Counted from the first letter of the stretch, positions 12,077 to 22,989 are shown. The stretch: DNA of 64,000 nucleotides from Megaustenia siamemsis (GCA_032433765.1 JAVIAB010000024.1:10395321-10459320), one strand, 5' to 3'. Notes: a model not told the origin generated them from the letters alone. Made by a program: numbers and translations.

Positions 12077-12344
12077 CCTTTCCAATGGCAAACACAGACA
12101 TATCGTTAATTGTATCTACTGCATCATCGCTGGACGCTTGTTTCAAGATCTTATGTTTGTTTTATTACAATTGAGCACCACGCATGTGAAATATCTACAT
12201 AGGCACCATACATTGATTTAATTAGTTATTGAATCAGCAGAGAAGCGACGATCACTGTGGAACCTGCACACATTTTATCATGAAATGTTGCTGTCTCTGT
12301 ATTAAAGAGTGGTTACTATGGAGATGTCTTTCCTTCATCCTCTC

Positions 12345-12790
12345 TCTTGATGGTACAAACTAGAATATATTCTCCATTCCACTTTTTTGCCGATATCAGT
12401 CCAGTTGAGTCTCTCTTTGCTGGAGTCTTGTTTACTCTATATTCTCCATTCCACTTATTGCCGATATCAGTCCAGTTTAGTCTCTCTTTGCTGGAGTCTT
12501 GTTTACTCTATATTCTCCATTCCACTTATTCCCGATATCAGTCCAGTTTAGTCTCTCTTTGCTGGAGTCTTGTTTGCTCTATATTCTCCATTCCACTTAT
12601 TGCCGATATCAGTCCAGTTGAGTCTCTCTTTGCTGGAGTCTTGTTTACTCTATATTCTCCATTCCACTTATTGCCGATATCAGTCCAGTTTAGTCTCTCT
12701 TTGCTGGAGTCTTGTTTACTCTATATTCTCCATTCCACTTTCTGCCGGTATCACTCCATTTTAGTCTTATTCTTCCTATGTCTTATCTAC
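12345..12790. repeat. 71-bp minisatellite
   Basis: Six copies starting near 12367, 12439, 12510, 12581, 12652 and 12723 (spacing 72, 71, 71, 71, 71). The unit contains ATATTCTCCATTCCACTTAT, GCCGATATCAGTCCAGTT and GCTGGAGTCTTGTTTACTC. Internal copies differ at only a few positions. Confidence 0.95.
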
Positions 12791-13770
12791 TCTTTATTCT
12801 CCCTTCTAGGTCTTAGTTTAGTCGACGGATTATCCTCATCGGCACCTAACAACAACGTCGTAAGTGATTACCTCCAAAGCAAATCTCGTAGCGTTAAACT
12901 GAGCAACACAAGTCCTTCTATGTCCCCACTGCAGCTTGAGCCCACATCAGTCTTGGCTCCAAGGTCCCACAGTCGCCCCAAGTTTGCTGATTAATTCTAA
13001 CATTATCGGAGTCTTCATCCTTCCAGGCTGGGTTCATTACCCCTTACCCTCCTGCGTTCTTCCTCACACCCACACCTGCCTACCATTTAACTCACAATCA
13101 CCTACTCCATGTGAGCTTGTGGATCTTGCCTCCGTTAAATCTCGCTTTAATTTTATATATATTTTAACTTACAAATGTTCACACATTATCTCCGATATGT
13201 AAAATATCTCTCTTTCGTGTCATCATTTCATCTCTTATTCATATCTTAATAACTTCTTGATTCACCCCTCATCCTAGATGTAGAAGAGTTTCTCTTTAGT
13301 TCGTTGTTCGTTTGTGCTGTTCTCATTTTCTGAGGAAGGTCACATACAGGTCGAATGTATTTTGTTGCCTTCATTTTTGGTAAAGCTGTCACCATACCTT
13401 AAATGAGTGTCGTTACATCCAACTACTTTCTCCTACTACCAGCTGTACCACAGCACTGCAATTATTTACCTGATCCCTGGCTTTCATTGATCTATCTAGT
13501 CTTTGTGTGTGTTCACAAATGTGCACATTTCTAAATGTTTCATTGTTATATATTCCCTGTCTGCTCATTCAAAACAATAATGTTTGTTTCCTCAGTGAAC
13601 AGACGTTCAATAATTGTTGTTTTTAACAAACTCTTCATTACTAGATCACATTACTTACACATTACTGTATTTTCATTACTGATACCAAGTCTTGTCCAAG
13701 AATAATTTGGTCATCTTTGTCTATTCCCTGGGAATTTCAGAAAGGCATATTTCTTAATACTTTCAGTATT
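12791..13770. other. Unique-looking stretch, no gene recognised
   Basis: Mixed-composition sequence. A CTGAGGA...GGTCGAAT string at 13331-13356 loosely resembles the core boxes of the element at 13771-13860 but lacks a perfect GAAA. No convincing coding region. Confidence 0.5.
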
Positions 13771-13860
13771 TTGTTCCTGAAGAAGGCCTATAGAGCCGAA
13801 ACGACAATCTAGTTTGTGTTATCCTCTTGTTAAGTGAAGATTAACCATACTGGTTTTTTT
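13771..13860 (+). repeat. Element P copy 1: hammerhead-like core boxes
   Basis: A short dispersed element with CTGAAGA, a GGCC...AGCC hairpin-capable segment, then GAAA, then 19 nt before ATCC, and about 30 nt later TTAACCATAC followed by a T-run. Two other copies (18880-18960 reverse, 37335-37425 forward) keep the same order and spacing. CTGANGA plus GAAA are the conserved boxes of the hammerhead ribozyme, known from Penelope-like elements and retrozymes. Stems I and III are not convincing by eye, so ribozyme activity is unproven. Confidence 0.45.
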
Positions 13861-14025
13861 TTTTCAATTTGTGAAATATATCTATACTTTTCATTTCTCT
13901 TTATTAATTACCTTTTGTGCTAATCTCGCAATCTGAAAGGAATAGATTTAGTGTGGTATTATACAGAAAAAGTGTAACCCAACACAGACATGATATCATT
14001 ATCATTACGAGTTACCTAACCACTT

Positions 14026-14378
14026 AACTCTGTAGAAATGTTGTTTTACAGAAGAATGTTGAGAATACCATGGACAGCTAAGAAGAGTAATGAAGCGGTT
14101 CTGAGAGAGGTCAAAGCAAAAAGAGAGCTAATTTCCAATGTTAGGAAGAAACAATCATCACTTTTTGGCCATGTAATGAGAAGAAACAACTTGAAATATT
14201 GTAACAACTGGAAAAATTGAGGGACGAAGAGATAGAGGGAAGCAAAGAAAACAAATAACAGACAGCTTAAGAGAATGGCTTGGCAGAAGGTCAACAACAG
14301 AAATGATAAATAGCTGCCGAGATCAAAAGTTGTGGAGAGACATGATCACCTACGTTACTAGGCCTGGTACTTGATGAA
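14026..14378 (+). mobile_element. LINE-B 3' fragment, copy 1
   Basis: 5'-truncated LINE. From 14038 the frame reads MLFYRRMLRIPWTAKKSNEA, VKAKRELISNVRKKQSSLFG and HVMRR, the C-terminal region after the RT palm. It is broken by a frameshift near 14205; the rest (LREWLGRRSTTEMIN, then CRDQKLWRDMITY) is still readable in other frames. It ends near GTACTTGATGA, the LINE-B 3' end. No catalytic motif present. Confidence 0.82.
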
Positions 14379-14696
14379 CCACTTAACACACCTGTAGCCT
14401 ATTGACCTGTTAACCTACTAATAAACATCTGTATCGACTTTAAGTGGAATGACCTCTCCGTTGTGACCCCTAACTTCTACGTATTAAGTCGGGAGACGAT
14501 ACATGGACGTTGCCATGGTAACAGTTGTAACATTTAGGCTAACAATCTATTTACAAATTATTTAAGATGTCATGTCCTGTGGCGGAGATAATGATAACAA
14601 AGATTGAAGACTTTCACATTCAGTAAGATCTGCCTTTTAAATTTACAGTAACGACTCGATTTGCCAGTGTAACCTAATGTAGATTGGTTAAACACA
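14379..14696. other. Non-repetitive stretch
   Basis: AT-rich, with no repeat family or coding signal that I recognise. Confidence 0.5.
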
Positions 14697-15133
14697 AATC
14701 CGAGGACTTCCGCTCAATATGGCGGAGAGGCGACAGAGAATCGTTGAGACGCTGTCTGAAAAGTGTTCCTTGTTGTAGTTTCCTCATATTCCAAGTCCGG
14801 TTTGTTGCTGGAGCTACTGAGTAGTGCTCGGTGCACACCGTGAGCTGTGTGTTTCATCCGCATGGTGTTTCTATATTCAGATTCCTTACGATGAATGATA
14901 ATATAGTATAACGAAAAACAGTTCAGTTGCGTTCACTGCAGGTGCTATAATATGCCTCGTGTCTTTTGACGTGTGCTGTGTTTGCTACAATGGGGACTGC
15001 AACTGCCTTTCTTGTTTGGATATTCGATGAGATGTTATTTTGGATGTTTTTCATTGGCACGGCGGTTGAGCAATTATGGATTTCCTTTCGTTTGCAGTGA
15101 TACCGTACCTTCGAACAACTATAACCATAACAC
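14697..15133 (+). repeat. Dispersed repeat family H, copy 1
   Basis: One of five copies (also 16637, 24813, 32205, 53984) of an element of about 430 bp. Landmarks: GGACTTCCGCTCAATA, AAAGTGTTCCTTGTT, GTGCACACCGTGAGCTGTG, GGGGACTGCA(G)CTGCC, GCAATTATGGATTT, and a terminal ACTATAACCATAAC. The short AACCATAACC-type end looks like a microsatellite tail, suggesting a retroposon, but I cannot assign it to a known class. No protein is encoded. Confidence 0.75.
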
Positions 15134-15267
15134 ACATACGAATGAGGAATTATCTGTGACTTGCCATATGCTATGTAATATTTTAAGTTTCTGTATAAAT
15201 ACAATAAATGCTACTGAAAACTGAACATATACCAAGGACAACAAATATTCTTTTACTTCTTCTTCTT

Positions 15268-15586
15268 CTACCTTTCAACTTCCTGTGGATCATAGTTCTT
15301 CAACAAACTCTTTTCAAGCCGTTCTGTTTCTTGCCATTCTTTTCAGATCATTCCATGTCGTCACCATTATATTTATCTATGATTTCATTTGTCTTCCCCG
15401 ACAATATTTTGTCTTCCTCTTTGTTTTTCCTTGGAGACTCCAAAAAAGGGCATGTTGTGTAATACTACCAGTTGGTTTCCGAAGTGCGTGTCCTATCCAG
15501 AGCAATCATTTTCAATGTGTTTCTTTATCAACTGGTATCTGACTGGTGCTTTTTTCATAATTCTACGTTAGTGATTTTGTCCTGCC
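15268..15586 (-). mobile_element. LINE-D, 3' part (split by LINE-C)
   Basis: Reverse strand of the LINE-D C-terminal region (R.RW.WIGHTLRKP, then ITQ.ALFWNP, then the DLEK.WNDLKRMAKNR region in intact copies). It continues at 16306 after the inserted LINE-C. Frameshifts make it a pseudogene. Confidence 0.78.
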
Positions 15587-15596
15587 ATTTCCTTCC

Positions 15597-16295
15597 CTAA
15601 TTAACACAGCAAAAACAGAGGCTATAAGAATAAGCAAATTAAGACACCCATTAAACATCAAGATCAAAGACAAAGAAATAAAACAAGTAGAGGAATTCAA
15701 GTATTTAGGCACAATGTTCACAGAAGATGGAAAAACTAGACAGAGAAATTGACATGAGAATACAAAAAGCAAATGCTGTCACATACCAGCTTTCACCATT
15801 ACTAAGACATCCAAACATTTCTATGCCAGCTAAACAACAAATGATAAATACCATCTTAAAACCAACTTTATGCTATGAAAGTCAAACATGGACCATTTCT
15901 AAACCACATTTAAGAAAGATCAATACATGTGAGATGCGTTGCTTGAGAAAAGTAACAAACAACACAAGAAGAGATAGAATACCAAATGAAACCATAGAAA
16001 AATAGTAGGATCAAAACCCTGCCAAGAATATATAGAACAACAACAACTTAAATGGTTTGGCCACCTGGTCAGAATGAATCCTCACCAATCACCATCAAGG
16101 GCGTTCTTCTCGAGAATGCATGGAAAAGACCAAGAGGAAGACCCAGAAGAAGATGGATAGATGCAGTGACAGAGACATGTAACAAGAAAGGAAAATCACT
16201 AATTCAGACAATTCGAGCAGCTCAAGAACGACAAATGATAAAAACCACGACATTTTTTAGGTATCAGTGAAAAGAAGAAGAAGAGGTAGAAGAAG
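15597..16295 (+). mobile_element. LINE-C copy 1, inserted into LINE-D
   Basis: 5'-truncated LINE starting AATTAACACAGC. It reads EAIRISKLRHPLNIKIKDKE, FKYLGTMFTEDG, then (frameshift near 15735) DREIDMRIQKANAVTYQLSP, LCYESQTWTIS, WFGHLVRMNPHQSPS and the RGRPRRRWIDAV signature near 16135. Further frameshifts lie near 16005 and 16050. It is flanked by a perfect 10-bp target duplication ATTTCCTTCC (15587-15596 and 16296-16305). The A/G-rich tail AAGAAGAAGAAGAGG resembles that of the reverse-strand copy at 45632. Confidence 0.88.
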
Positions 16296-16305
16296 ATTTC
16301 CTTCC

Positions 16306-16600
16306 TTTATTCTGCGCAAGCATCTATTAATGAAGGTCTGTATCTTCATGATTCCCATTGTTGCTGTTCTCCATGTTTCACAACCATATAATAAGATTGA
16401 ATTAACTTTGGAGATGACATTTTTATGTTTGTATTTAACCTAATTTCTTTGTGTTTCAATGTTTCCTATTTATGTGCCTGATGACATTATAGCTACCCCG
16501 TTACAATGTTGTGCTCCAAGTTCCTCGTGTCCTGATAATAAAATCACCTCTCCTGTGTTTAGTTTTATCCGTTCTATTTATAACCATCTTGTTTCTCACA
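16306..16600 (-). mobile_element. LINE-D, upstream part with internal deletion
   Basis: Continuation of LINE-D. Reading the reverse strand, 16515-16590 gives RIKLNTGEVILLSGHEELGA and then QHCNGVAIMSSGT, resembling the apurinic-type endonuclease domain of RTE-like LINEs (the TGE..L..G and H..GVAI region). Only about 60 bp later the frame is already in the RT C-terminal part (ILLYGCETWRTATMGIMKIQ). The whole RT palm is missing, so this is an internally deleted copy. Confidence 0.65.
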
Positions 16601-16636
16601 TTCCTACATTATCTGTTTATTGAAGTGTCATCATGT

Positions 16637-17075
16637 AAAATTTGGACTTCCGCTCAATAGTGCGGATAGGCGGCAAGAACCATTGACGCATCATCTGAAA
16701 AGTGTTCCTTGTTACAGTTTCCTCATCTTTTAAGTCCAGCTTGCTACTGGGGCTACTGAGTTTCGTGCTCTGTGCACACCGTGAGCTGTGTTTATCATCC
16801 AAATCACACTTCGATAATCCGATTGCTTACGATGAATGATGATATCGTTTGACGAAGGAAAGTACAGCTGCGTTCACTTTTAACGCCGCTTGGCATTATA
16901 TCTTTTGACTAATGCTGCAGCTCTATGACGGGGACTGCAGCTGCCTTTCTTTGTTTGGATCCTTCAATGAGATGAGTTTTAATTCAGTTGATTCCACTAA
17001 CACGGGCGGTTGCGCAATTATGGATTTTAATTCGTTGAAGTGATACCGGGCCTTCGACTAACCATAACCATTGTC
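16637..17075 (+). repeat. Dispersed repeat family H, copy 2
   Basis: Near full-length copy with the same landmarks in the same order as copy 1 and an end at ACTAACCATAACCATTG. Indels relative to copy 1 lie around 16860-16900. Confidence 0.78.
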
Positions 17076-17244
17076 AAGTAATAATTTATATCATCTTTGC
17101 TTACTGTAAGAATTGCATTTATTGCTGCTTGGACCTTTGAGGAATACAACATTGATTTAAACGCAATTCAGAAACAAAAACAATTAAGTATTGTTCAGAG
17201 TGAAAGTCACACGAAGATGGAATATGAAGTGAATTAATCATTAA

Positions 17245-17795
17245 TGAAACGCAAAATAAGTAGTTTAACGATTAGTTTAAAAATTAGTTTAATGATTAAT
17301 TTAATGACTAGTTTAATGATTAGTTTGATGATTAGTTTAATGGTTAGTTTAAAAATTAGTTTAATGTTTAGTTTCAAATTAGTTTAATGATAATTTATTT
17401 GTTGGTTTAATGATTAGTTGAATGCTTAGTTTAATGATTAGATTATAAATTAGTTGAATGATAATTTATTTGTTGGTTTAATGATTAGTTGAATGATTAG
17501 TTGAATGATTAGTTTAATGATTAGTTGAATGATTAGTTTAATAATTAGTTTGATGATTAGCTTAAGATAGTTTAATGATTAATTTAAAATTACTTCAATG
17601 ATTAGTTTCAAATTAGTTAATGATAATTTAATTGTTGGTTAAATGATTAGTTGAATGATTAGTTTAATGGTTAGTTAAAATTATTTCAAAGATTAGTTTA
17701 AGGTTAATTTAATGATTACTATATTGATTGGTTTAATGATTAGTTTAATGATTAGTTAAATAATTAGTTTAATATTAATATAATGAATTACCATC
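17245..17795. repeat. 12-bp degenerate minisatellite
   Basis: Imperfect repeats of GATTAGTTTAAT with many substitutions and interspersed TTTATTTGTTGG units. A block around 17375-17480 recurs near 17600-17650. Very AT-rich; probably an old array. Confidence 0.9.
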
Positions 17796-17887
17796 CATCG
17801 TTCATTGACGTGAGATGTAGGCAGTAGAGCAGTTTACTAGAGCAAAGGTCACACACACAAAATCGTTTTAGATTAGAGCAAATCATC

Positions 17888-18060
17888 GGCTTCCTCAATG
17901 AGATGGAGCTGCTTGCACAGAACAGAAACAGATGGGGAGATTTGATAAAATATATTTAAAAGAATTGAAAACTGCTAGAACAAAAATTTTAGATAAGAGA
18001 AGGAGTATCTTGGTCTACGCCCTATGGTCCGGCTACGGCTCGAAAGATCTATAGATAGGT
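17888..18060 (+). mobile_element. LINE-F 3' end, copy 1
   Basis: Last part of a LINE reading GFLNEMELLAQNRNRWGDLI and KYI, then a 3' UTR-like segment (GGAGTATCTTGGTCTACGCC, CGGCTACGGCTCGAAAG) and a short GATAGGTAG tail. The same region is present with more coding sequence at 55195-55535. Confidence 0.8.
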
Positions 18061-18211
18061 AGAAATCATTGACGGACACAATAAAAAACAAAATCATGTT
18101 CTTAAAGAAACTATTGCAAAGCTGACATGTTATCATGACAAATGTCTTGAAATGATCAGGCAGTTCATAGAATTGTAATGAGTCCCTTTTTCAACATCTG
18201 TACCATTACTA

Positions 18212-18805
18212 TAGTTCGTTCAGAAATTTGTGCCCACAGAGTTAATGATCAATTATCTCGGAAACTGTTTTGATGAATTTCTATAATTCTTTTTTATGAA
18301 ATCTAATTTTTGTCACCGAACTTAAGATTTTATAACATTTAAGTACAAAGAAGTCTGAATTTTGCACAAATCGTTTTTTGTTATATAATTTTAGGAAAAT
18401 ATCGAACCGTATGCTCTAAACATTAGAATTTACTGTAAATTACATAAATTTTATAACAAATCTCCCAGTGGATTGCGTCTTACAGTTTACGGTTCAATGA
18501 GTGCGAGATGGTGCTAAGATTATGTGGAGAGCACGTGAAATGTGCCTTTTTAACTGAGTTGATTACAACAAATGTGGGTATTGTAAAATTCTAAGTATTA
18601 GGACAACCAAGAAAATCATATTTTATATACCTCAAAGAAGGAAAAATCTTTCCTAAATGCATGGCAGTAGCGGAACAAATCAGACTTAAGGCCGGTGAAA
18701 AAAAGAGGGATTTCATATTTAATTGAGAAAAGAGTTACAGAAATGCATCAAATAGTTTCCGAGATAATTAATAAACTCTGTGGGCACGAATTTCTGAACA
18801 AACTA
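18212..18805. mobile_element. TIR element T1 (MITE-like), TA-flanked
   Basis: A 594-bp element with terminal inverted repeats of at least 75 bp. The left end TAGTTCGTTCAGAAATTTGT matches the reverse complement of the right end TAGTTTGTTCAGAAATTCGT, and both continue through GCCCACAGAGTT and AATTATCTCGGAAACT. TA dinucleotides flank it at 18210-18211 and 18806-18807, the target duplication of Tc1/mariner-type elements. No transposase frame is visible inside, so it would be non-autonomous. Its termini match those of the element at 44074-45067. Confidence 0.85.
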
Positions 18806-18879
18806 TAGATCATATTGCCTAGGGGAAATGGGAAAAAATATATAGAGAAAAAAAAAGAGAAAAAAAAGTATGGTTAAAG

Positions 18880-18960
18880 ATACACGTAACACGTGGACAA
18901 CACAAATGAGAATGACGTTTCGGCTCAATAGGGCTTCAGCAGGATTACCATACAACACAA
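18880..18960 (-). repeat. Element P copy 2
   Basis: Reverse-strand copy of the CTGAAG...GAAA element: GCTGAAGCCCTATTGAGCCG then AAACGTCATT, 19 nt from GAAA to GTCC, and then TTTAACCATAC before a T-run. LINE-A sequence begins just to the right. Confidence 0.5.
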
Positions 18961-18964
18961 ATAC

Positions 18965-19283
18965 AAAGAATTGGATGGAAGGGAAAGAAAACAAACGATG
19001 AAGTTTTAAAACAACTAAAAATGAAAAGAGAACTACTAAACACAATTCAAACAAGACAAGTGCGATTTTTGGGCCATGTTAAAAGACACAACAGCCTACT
19101 AAAAGTAATCCTGGAGGGGAAAATACAGATAAAAGAGACAGAGGCAGACCAAGACTAACATTGACGAGTAATATCAAAAGATGGACAAATCAGCTTATGA
19201 CAACCTGCACCATCAAAGCAGAATGACGTTCCATGGTAGCCAACCTTCGTTGCGGAGAAGGCACTCGATGATGATGTTTTAAG
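18965..19283 (+). mobile_element. LINE-A 3' fragment
   Basis: Reads RIGWKGKKTNDEVLKQLKMK, RELLNTIQTRQVRFLGHVKR and HNSLLKVILEGKIQ, then a frameshift in the GRPR region (AAAAGAGACAGAGGCAGACC lacks a base), then VANLRCGEGTR and a GATGATG tail. Truncated 5' of the GW.KK motif. Confidence 0.87.
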
Positions 19284-19667
19284 TTAAGAAAAGTATATAA
19301 TAATTACGAACTGGAAGATGAAATAAAAGGAAAATAAAAAATAAAAATTCATCCTTAAAGATGTCTTTACCCAAACAATTGACCCTACATCATATTACTT
19401 ACACGTGTTGCATAAGTATCTCTCTGAAACAGTAGATATGAGATCATAGAAATATATTGATGCATTGTTATTATATAGACTTCCGGTGTGTGATTGTGCT
19501 GGCAACACGATACAATTTTCGATGGAAGTCAAATTTAATATATAAGTGAATTTCAATGGCCGTAGAAAAAGAAATTCAAGCGTTCTTGTGTTATTTCGAA
19601 CGGATTTATTTGTGATTTCCTGCTACAACAACAAATAACATCTCTAGATAAAAGCTGCACACACTAC
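19284..19667. other. Non-repetitive AT-rich stretch
   Basis: No coding or repeat signal that I recognise. Confidence 0.5.
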
Positions 19668-19670
19668 AGT

Positions 19671-20318
19671 ATGAAAATTAACACAGCAAAAATAGAGGCT
19701 ATCAGAATAAGCAAATTAAGACACCCATTAAACATTAAGATCAAAGATAAAGATATAAAACAAGCAGAGGAATTCAAGTATTTAGGCAAAATGCTCACAG
19801 AAGATGGAAAACTGGACAGAGAAATTGACATGAGAATACAAAAAGCAAATGCTGTCACATACCAACTTTCACCATTGCTAAGACATTCAAACATTTCTAT
19901 GCCAGCTAAACAACAAATGATAAATAGCATCTTCATACCAACTTTGTGCTATGAAAGTCAAACATGGACCATTTCTAAATCACATTTAAGAAAGATCAAT
20001 ACATGTGAGATGCGACGCTTGAGAAAAGTAACAAACAACACAAGAAGATATAGAATACCAAATGAAACCATAAGAAAAATGGTAGGAACAAACCCCTGCC
20101 AAGAATATATAGAACAACAACTTAAATGGTTGGGCCACCTGGTCAGAATGAATCCTCACCAATCACCATCAAGGGCGTTCTTCTCGAGAATGCATGGAAA
20201 AAGACCAAGAGGAAGACCCAAAAGAAGATGGATAGATGCAGTGATAGAGACATGTAACAACAAAGGAAAATCACTAATTCAGACAGTTCGAGCAGCTCAA
20301 GAACGACAAATGATATAA
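19671..20318 (+). CDS. LINE-C reverse transcriptase C-terminal fragment, open
   Basis: 215 codons with no stop or frameshift, the best-preserved LINE frame here. It is the part of a non-LTR reverse transcriptase after the catalytic palm: FKYLG (residues 35-39), EIDMRI (51-56), YESQTW (94-99), W-LGHLVRM (153-160) and GKRPRGRP..RRW (176-187). The catalytic YADD box and the endonuclease are absent, so it is a 5'-truncated copy, not an active enzyme. The Met at 19671 is only the first ATG; homology begins at about the same base as in the 15597 copy (AATTAACACAGC). The 3' end is near 20335 (CACTTTTAGGTATC). Confidence 0.85.
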   Translation: MKINTAKIEAIRISKLRHPLNIKIKDKDIKQAEEFKYLGKMLTEDGKLDREIDMRIQKANAVTYQLSPLLRHSNISMPAKQQMINSIFIPTLCYESQTWTISKSHLRKINTCEMRRLRKVTNNTRRYRIPNETIRKMVGTNPCQEYIEQQLKWLGHLVRMNPHQSPSRAFFSRMHGKRPRGRPKRRWIDAVIETCNNKGKSLIQTVRAAQERQMI

Positions 20319-20467
20319 ACCACGACACTTTTAGGTATCTATAACATGCAGTGACATTCTTTAGTCTTTAGATTGCCATAAACAATTTTCATGTATCGCC
20401 CACGTAAAGCAAATAATTGACATATTAGTGAAAGATAAACTATTTACACTGTTAATTGTAAAATACA

Positions 20468-20549
20468 ATAAGCACTACATTATAACTTCACCAACAAGCA
20501 CTACATTATAACTTTGCGAACAAGAACTACATTATAACTTTGCGAACAA
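20468..20549. repeat. 26-27-bp ACTACATTATAACTT array, left part
   Basis: First copies of CAACAAGCACTACATTATAACTT-type units, interrupted by SINE1 at 20550. The last 12 bp (20538-20549, CTTTGCGAACAA) are duplicated after the SINE. Confidence 0.9.
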
Positions 20550-20815
20550 AGTAAAATTTAAAAAAAGTAAAAAAAAAACCCGTCACGCCAAGTGGCGTAT
20601 AGGGAATATGGTGTCAGTGATCATATATTTTACAGACTTTCGGCACGTGATTTTTGGGGTAATGTGGTCGGTATTACGCCCGTGCCGCTTCACCTTCCCA
20701 GAAAAAATCCGGTACCCATTACAGGCTGGGTGAACAAACTGCCGTCGATTGTGATCGAACCCTACCCCTTGTCCTTTGTAGCCCAGTTCACTAACCACTC
20801 AGCTATCGCTGCTCC
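20550..20815 (-). mobile_element. SINE1 inserted in a minisatellite
   Basis: Reverse-strand full-length SINE1. The tail GTCACGCCAAGTGGCGTATA is on the left, and the tRNA-like head is on the right (complement of AGCTCAGTGG and GTTCGATC: GAACC and CCACTCAGCT). A perfect 12-bp target duplication CTTTGCGAACAA lies at 20538-20549 and 20816-20827. The target is array sequence, so the array existed before this insertion. Confidence 0.95.
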
Positions 20816-21685
20816 CTTTGCGAACAAGCACTACATTATAACTTCTCCAACAAACACTACATTATAACTTCTCCCAACAAGCACTATATTAATACTTCTC
20901 CTAATAGTTCTACATTATAACTTCTCCCAACAAGCACTATATTAAAATTTCTCCAAATAGTTCTACATTATAACTTCTCCAACAAGCACTGCATTATAAC
21001 TTCTCCCAACAAGCACTTCAAAATAACTTTTCCAACAAGTACTACATTATAACTTCTCCAAACAGCACTACATTATAACTTCTCCAACAAACACTACATT
21101 ATAACTTCCCCAACAACCTCTATATTATAACTTCCCCCCAACAACCACTACATTATAACTTCCCCAACAAGTACTACATTATAACTTCTCCCAACAAGCA
21201 CTACATTATAACTTCCACCAACAAACACTACATTATAACTTCCCCAACAACCTCTATATTATAACTTCCCCCAACAACCACTACATTATAATTTCCCCCA
21301 ACAAGTACTACATTATAACTTCTCCAACAAGCACTACATTATAACTTCTCCAACAAACACTACATTATAACTTCCCCAACAACCTCTATATTATAACTTC
21401 CCCCAACAACCACTACATTATAACTTCCCCCAACAAGTACTACATTATAACTTCCCCCAACAACCACTACATTATAACTTCCCCCAACACGCACTACATT
21501 ATAACTTCCCCCAACACGCACTACATTATAACTTCCCCCAACAACCACTACATTATAACTTCCCCCAACAACCACTACATTATAACTTCCCCCAACACGC
21601 ACTACATTATAACTTCCCCAACAACCACTACATTATAACTTCCCCCAACAACCACTACATTATAACTTAACCAACAATAACACTT
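20816..21685. repeat. 26-27-bp ACTACATTATAACTT array, main part
   Basis: About 32 copies of ACTACATTATAACTTCYCCC plus CAACAA(G/C)C. CTCC units dominate on the left and CCCCC units on the right. Some units read CTCTATATTATAACTT, giving an apparent super-period in 21080-21420. Confidence 0.95.
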
Positions 21686-21689
21686 AAGC

Positions 21690-22080
21690 GAAATGACGTC
21701 TCCTCTAGACAACGCAACTTACGTCCTCCATCAGTTTATTCATAATCTGAAAAAAAACATCCATATTTCCTATATGTGATATTCAATTCTAAATATTCCA
21801 GTTAATCACATTGATTTTGAAAGATCTAAAGTGTATTTTTTCCCTGATCGCTATAGCTGTTCTACTATTATCTCATTTAGTATTCCTCAAAAATCTAATG
21901 CCAGTAGCAATAATCGTTCTTTTCATAATTGCAGTTTAAAAGACATACCGTTAAAATAAGAGTATTTGTATTCCATATAAATGTTTCCATATAAATATGT
22001 ATAATCTATTCTATATATTCCTATTTATTATCCAATTATATTCTATATATTCCAAAATATACCACATTATACTGAAGGAA
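21690..22080. other. AT-rich stretch, nothing recognised
   Basis: TATATTCC-rich sequence with no repeat family or gene identified. Confidence 0.5.
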
Positions 22081-22081
22081 G

Positions 22082-22770
22082 GAAAAAATAAAGGACTCAG
22101 ACTTATTTGTAAAAAGATAGAAGTAATGGTAGCAGCAAAATAAAAGATATCACCACAATGCACAATAAAAACAATATTAAATCAGGTAATAAATGTTAAT
22201 ATCTGGTAGCAAAGTTAACCTCAGACTGAAGATATACAAGAGAGGTGAGATGCAGAATGGCTCAGGCAAAATCAGCTTTCCAAAAAATGAGGAAGATACT
22301 ATGCAATCCATTTTTGACAATAGAAATAAGAAAAAGAGTTCTTAAATGTTACGTAGAGCCAGTCTTAACATATGGATGCGAATCACGGACAATAGTTCAA
22401 CAGACAAGAAAATCACTGGAGTCTGTAGAAATGTGGTTTTACAGAAGAATGTTGAGAGTACCATGGACAGCTAAGAAGAGTAATGAAGATGTATTGAGAG
22501 AGGTCAAAGCAAAAAGAGAGCTAATTTCCAATATTAGGAAGAAACAATCATCATTTTTGGCCATGTAATGAGAAGAGAACAACTGGAATATATTGTACCA
22601 ACTGGAAAAATTGAGGGACGAGGAGATAGAGGGAAGCAAAGAGAAAAAAATAACAGGCAGCTTAAGAGAATGGCTTGGCAGAAGGTCAACAACAGAAATG
22701 ATCAATAACTGTCGAGATCGCAAGTTGAGGAGAGACATGATCACCTACGCCAGCAGACATGGTACTTGAT
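22082..22770 (+). mobile_element. LINE-B 3' half, longest simple copy
   Basis: Covers more RT than the 14-kb copy. A decayed GLRLICKKIEVMVAAK segment (22105-22150) lies just downstream of where the palm would end. The 22245-22568 frame follows with MAQAKSAFQKMRKILCNPFL, then LKCYVEPVLTYGCESRTI, RRMLRVPWTAKKSNEDVLRE and RKKQSSF. A frameshift near 22560 precedes VMRREQLEYIVPTGKIEGRG, then LREWLGRRSTTEMINNCRDR, and the end DMITYASRHGT with a GATGATGATGATA tail. Confidence 0.88.
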
Positions 22771-22989
22771 GATGATGATATAATCTATATAGCTTACATA
22801 ATATGTTACTTACATTGTGAGCCGCTTCTGAAATCTGAAATAAATAAAATATATAATTGTGGGCATTTACTTTCAGAAACATTATTTTCTTCTTATTACT
22901 GGTTCAACGGGCGGAACTTCTAAGCTCTGTCCTTGTACTCGTGTTAACTCTTAAGCTCCGGACCCTTAAACAGCATGTCATGAAAGTGT

